Positions 5,171-5,923 of a DNA stretch of 5,923 bases are shown here, in pieces. The notes beneath the pieces were generated by a model. The model ran no database searches, was not told the DNA's origin, and was given only the letters and a program-made list of their open reading frames with translations. The first letter of the stretch is position 1, and each line of letters opens with the position of its first letter. The stretch is from NCBI GenBank assembly GCA_033577755.1, contig JAVQXV010000191.1, forward strand, positions 1 to 5,923. Direction: 5' to 3'. Source of the stretch: JANWXR01 sp033577755 (lineage in GTDB: Bacteria > Chloroflexota > Anaerolineae > Anaerolineales > UBA6663). Position numbers and translations under genes: made by a program.

Positions 5171-5923
5171 TCAGAACAACGTGCGCAGAATGCTCAACCC
5201 GCTGAACTGCAATAAACTGAAGCCTGCCAGCGCCTGCAGCACGATCACAATCAGCGTCGTCACCAGCACGCCGCCGAACACCTTGCCTACCGACAGGCCG
5301 GAGGCCAGGCGTGCGCCCAGAACCGCCAGCGCGATGTACCAGATCACGTACACATCCACATAGATGAGCAGCTCGCGCAGGAAGGTGCTGAGCGGCGTGC
5401 CGTCGGTGGGGGCGAAGCCGGACAGACCGGGGCCGTTGATCAGCGACTGGGTGAACTGGGTGTAACCGGCGACCACCAGGCCGCGCACCGCGAACGGCAG
5501 CATCGCCCAGGCGACGACGTTGAGCGTGTTGCGCGTGGGGCTGCGCCCGCCGAGCATCGTCAACGCCAGGTGCAGCAGCGCGGAGAGCAGCAGCCAGCCG
5601 ACCCAGACTCCCATCACCGCGATGAAGGCCGGCAGGGCATAGATGAAGATCGGCCCCTGCGTGGCCTGCTGCGCCTGCATGAACTGCTCCTGCATCTGCG
5701 GTGGCCACCATTGAAAGTCCGGCGGCAACTGCACTTGACCCATTGCGGCCCGTGCCTGCCGTACCGCGCCGACTGCGAAAATGCGCACCAGCTCGACCGC
5801 GGTGATGACCAGGAGCGGCGTGAGCCAAGCGTCGCCGGCATACTGGGCGATGCGGCCGAAGGCGGCCCGTGGCCGAAAGAGCGCCGGCAGCAGCCAGTCG
5901 AAATGAAAGCGGCGCGGTCGTTC
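5171..5923 (-). CDS. YIP1-family polytopic membrane protein, 5' end off the window
   Basis: The frame is open from the right edge to a TGA at 5171, showing 250 residues; the start is outside. A GTG at 5788 is not the start, because in-frame sequence upstream (FDWLLPALFRPRAAFGRIAQ...) is family-like and holds the first membrane segment. Five hydrophobic segments are visible, at about residues 34-52, 91-124, 133-154, 183-205 and 216-238 of the visible part, the usual YIP1 number. A loop rich in Met, Gln and Trp (LPPDFQWWPPQMQEQF, then MQAQQ) separates the first two. Bacterial YIP1-domain proteins have no settled function; eukaryotic relatives work in vesicle traffic. It is the first visible gene of the exporter cluster, 6 bases before the ATPase, so it may be an accessory membrane component. 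Family assignment rests on topology and overall pattern rather than a sharp motif. Confidence 0.72.
   Translation of the reverse strand, partial: ERPRRFHFDWLLPALFRPRAAFGRIAQYAGDAWLTPLLVITAVELVRIFAVGAVRQARAAMGQVQLPPDFQWWPPQMQEQFMQAQQATQGPIFIYALPAFIAVMGVWVGWLLLSALLHLALTMLGGRSPTRNTLNVVAWAMLPFAVRGLVVAGYTQFTQSLINGPGLSGFAPTDGTPLSTFLRELLIYVDVYVIWYIALAVLGARLASGLSVGKVFGGVLVTTLIVIVLQALAGFSLLQFSGLSILRTLF

Noticed and set aside
4653..5828. A 391-codon open frame on the minus strand across the ATPase and YIP1 genes
   Set aside because: It is out of frame with both; its product is low-complexity (Ala/Gly/Arg/His), whereas the ATPase frame holds every ABC motif.
1..5923. CRISPR array, tRNA, rRNA, insertion sequence or riboswitch
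   Set aside because: I saw no regularly spaced repeats, no transposase motifs or terminal inverted repeats, no tRNA- or rRNA-like sequence, and no gap long enough for a structured leader.

Overview
This window reads almost entirely from the minus strand and is densely packed: seven genes, no intergenic gap over 55 bases, high GC, and long spurious open frames on the opposite strand as expected in GC-rich DNA. The gene content suggests a bacterium of the Chloroflexota or a similar environmental lineage. The clues are a secreted protein with Thr/Pro linkers between beta-sandwich domains, a YIP1-type membrane protein beside a MacB-type ABC exporter, a DUF433/DUF5615 toxin-antitoxin pair, and a small deoxynucleoside kinase. 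The phylum is an inference and no rRNA or other phylogenetic marker is present.

The right part (1353-5923) is one tightly spaced module read right to left. It holds a YIP1-family polytopic membrane protein (5' end off the right edge), a LolD/MacB-type ABC ATPase, a secreted IPT/TIG plus CARDB-like multidomain protein, and a MacB/FtsX-type permease. Gaps are 6, 34 and 13 bases, and good ribosome binding sites fix the starts of the last two genes. The likely product is a cell-envelope ABC system of the MacB type. The large secreted beta-sandwich protein sits between the ATPase and the permease, where a MacA-type adaptor might be expected in other bacteria.

The left part (1-1348) is a second unit. 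A perfect TATAAT box lies just after the permease stop and drives a DUF433 antitoxin with a strong Shine-Dalgarno site. A DUF5615 PIN-like toxin follows 18 bases later. The toxin is frameshifted: residues 1 to about 81 are in one frame and the conserved C-terminal helix is in another, ending 4 bases before a deoxynucleoside kinase. The kinase runs off the left edge with nearly its full length visible. It has no visible promoter of its own and probably depends on the toxin-antitoxin transcript.

Most interesting points: the frameshift and its possible effect on translation of the downstream kinase; the compact antitoxin promoter; and the IPT/CARDB protein as a candidate extracytoplasmic component of an ABC system.
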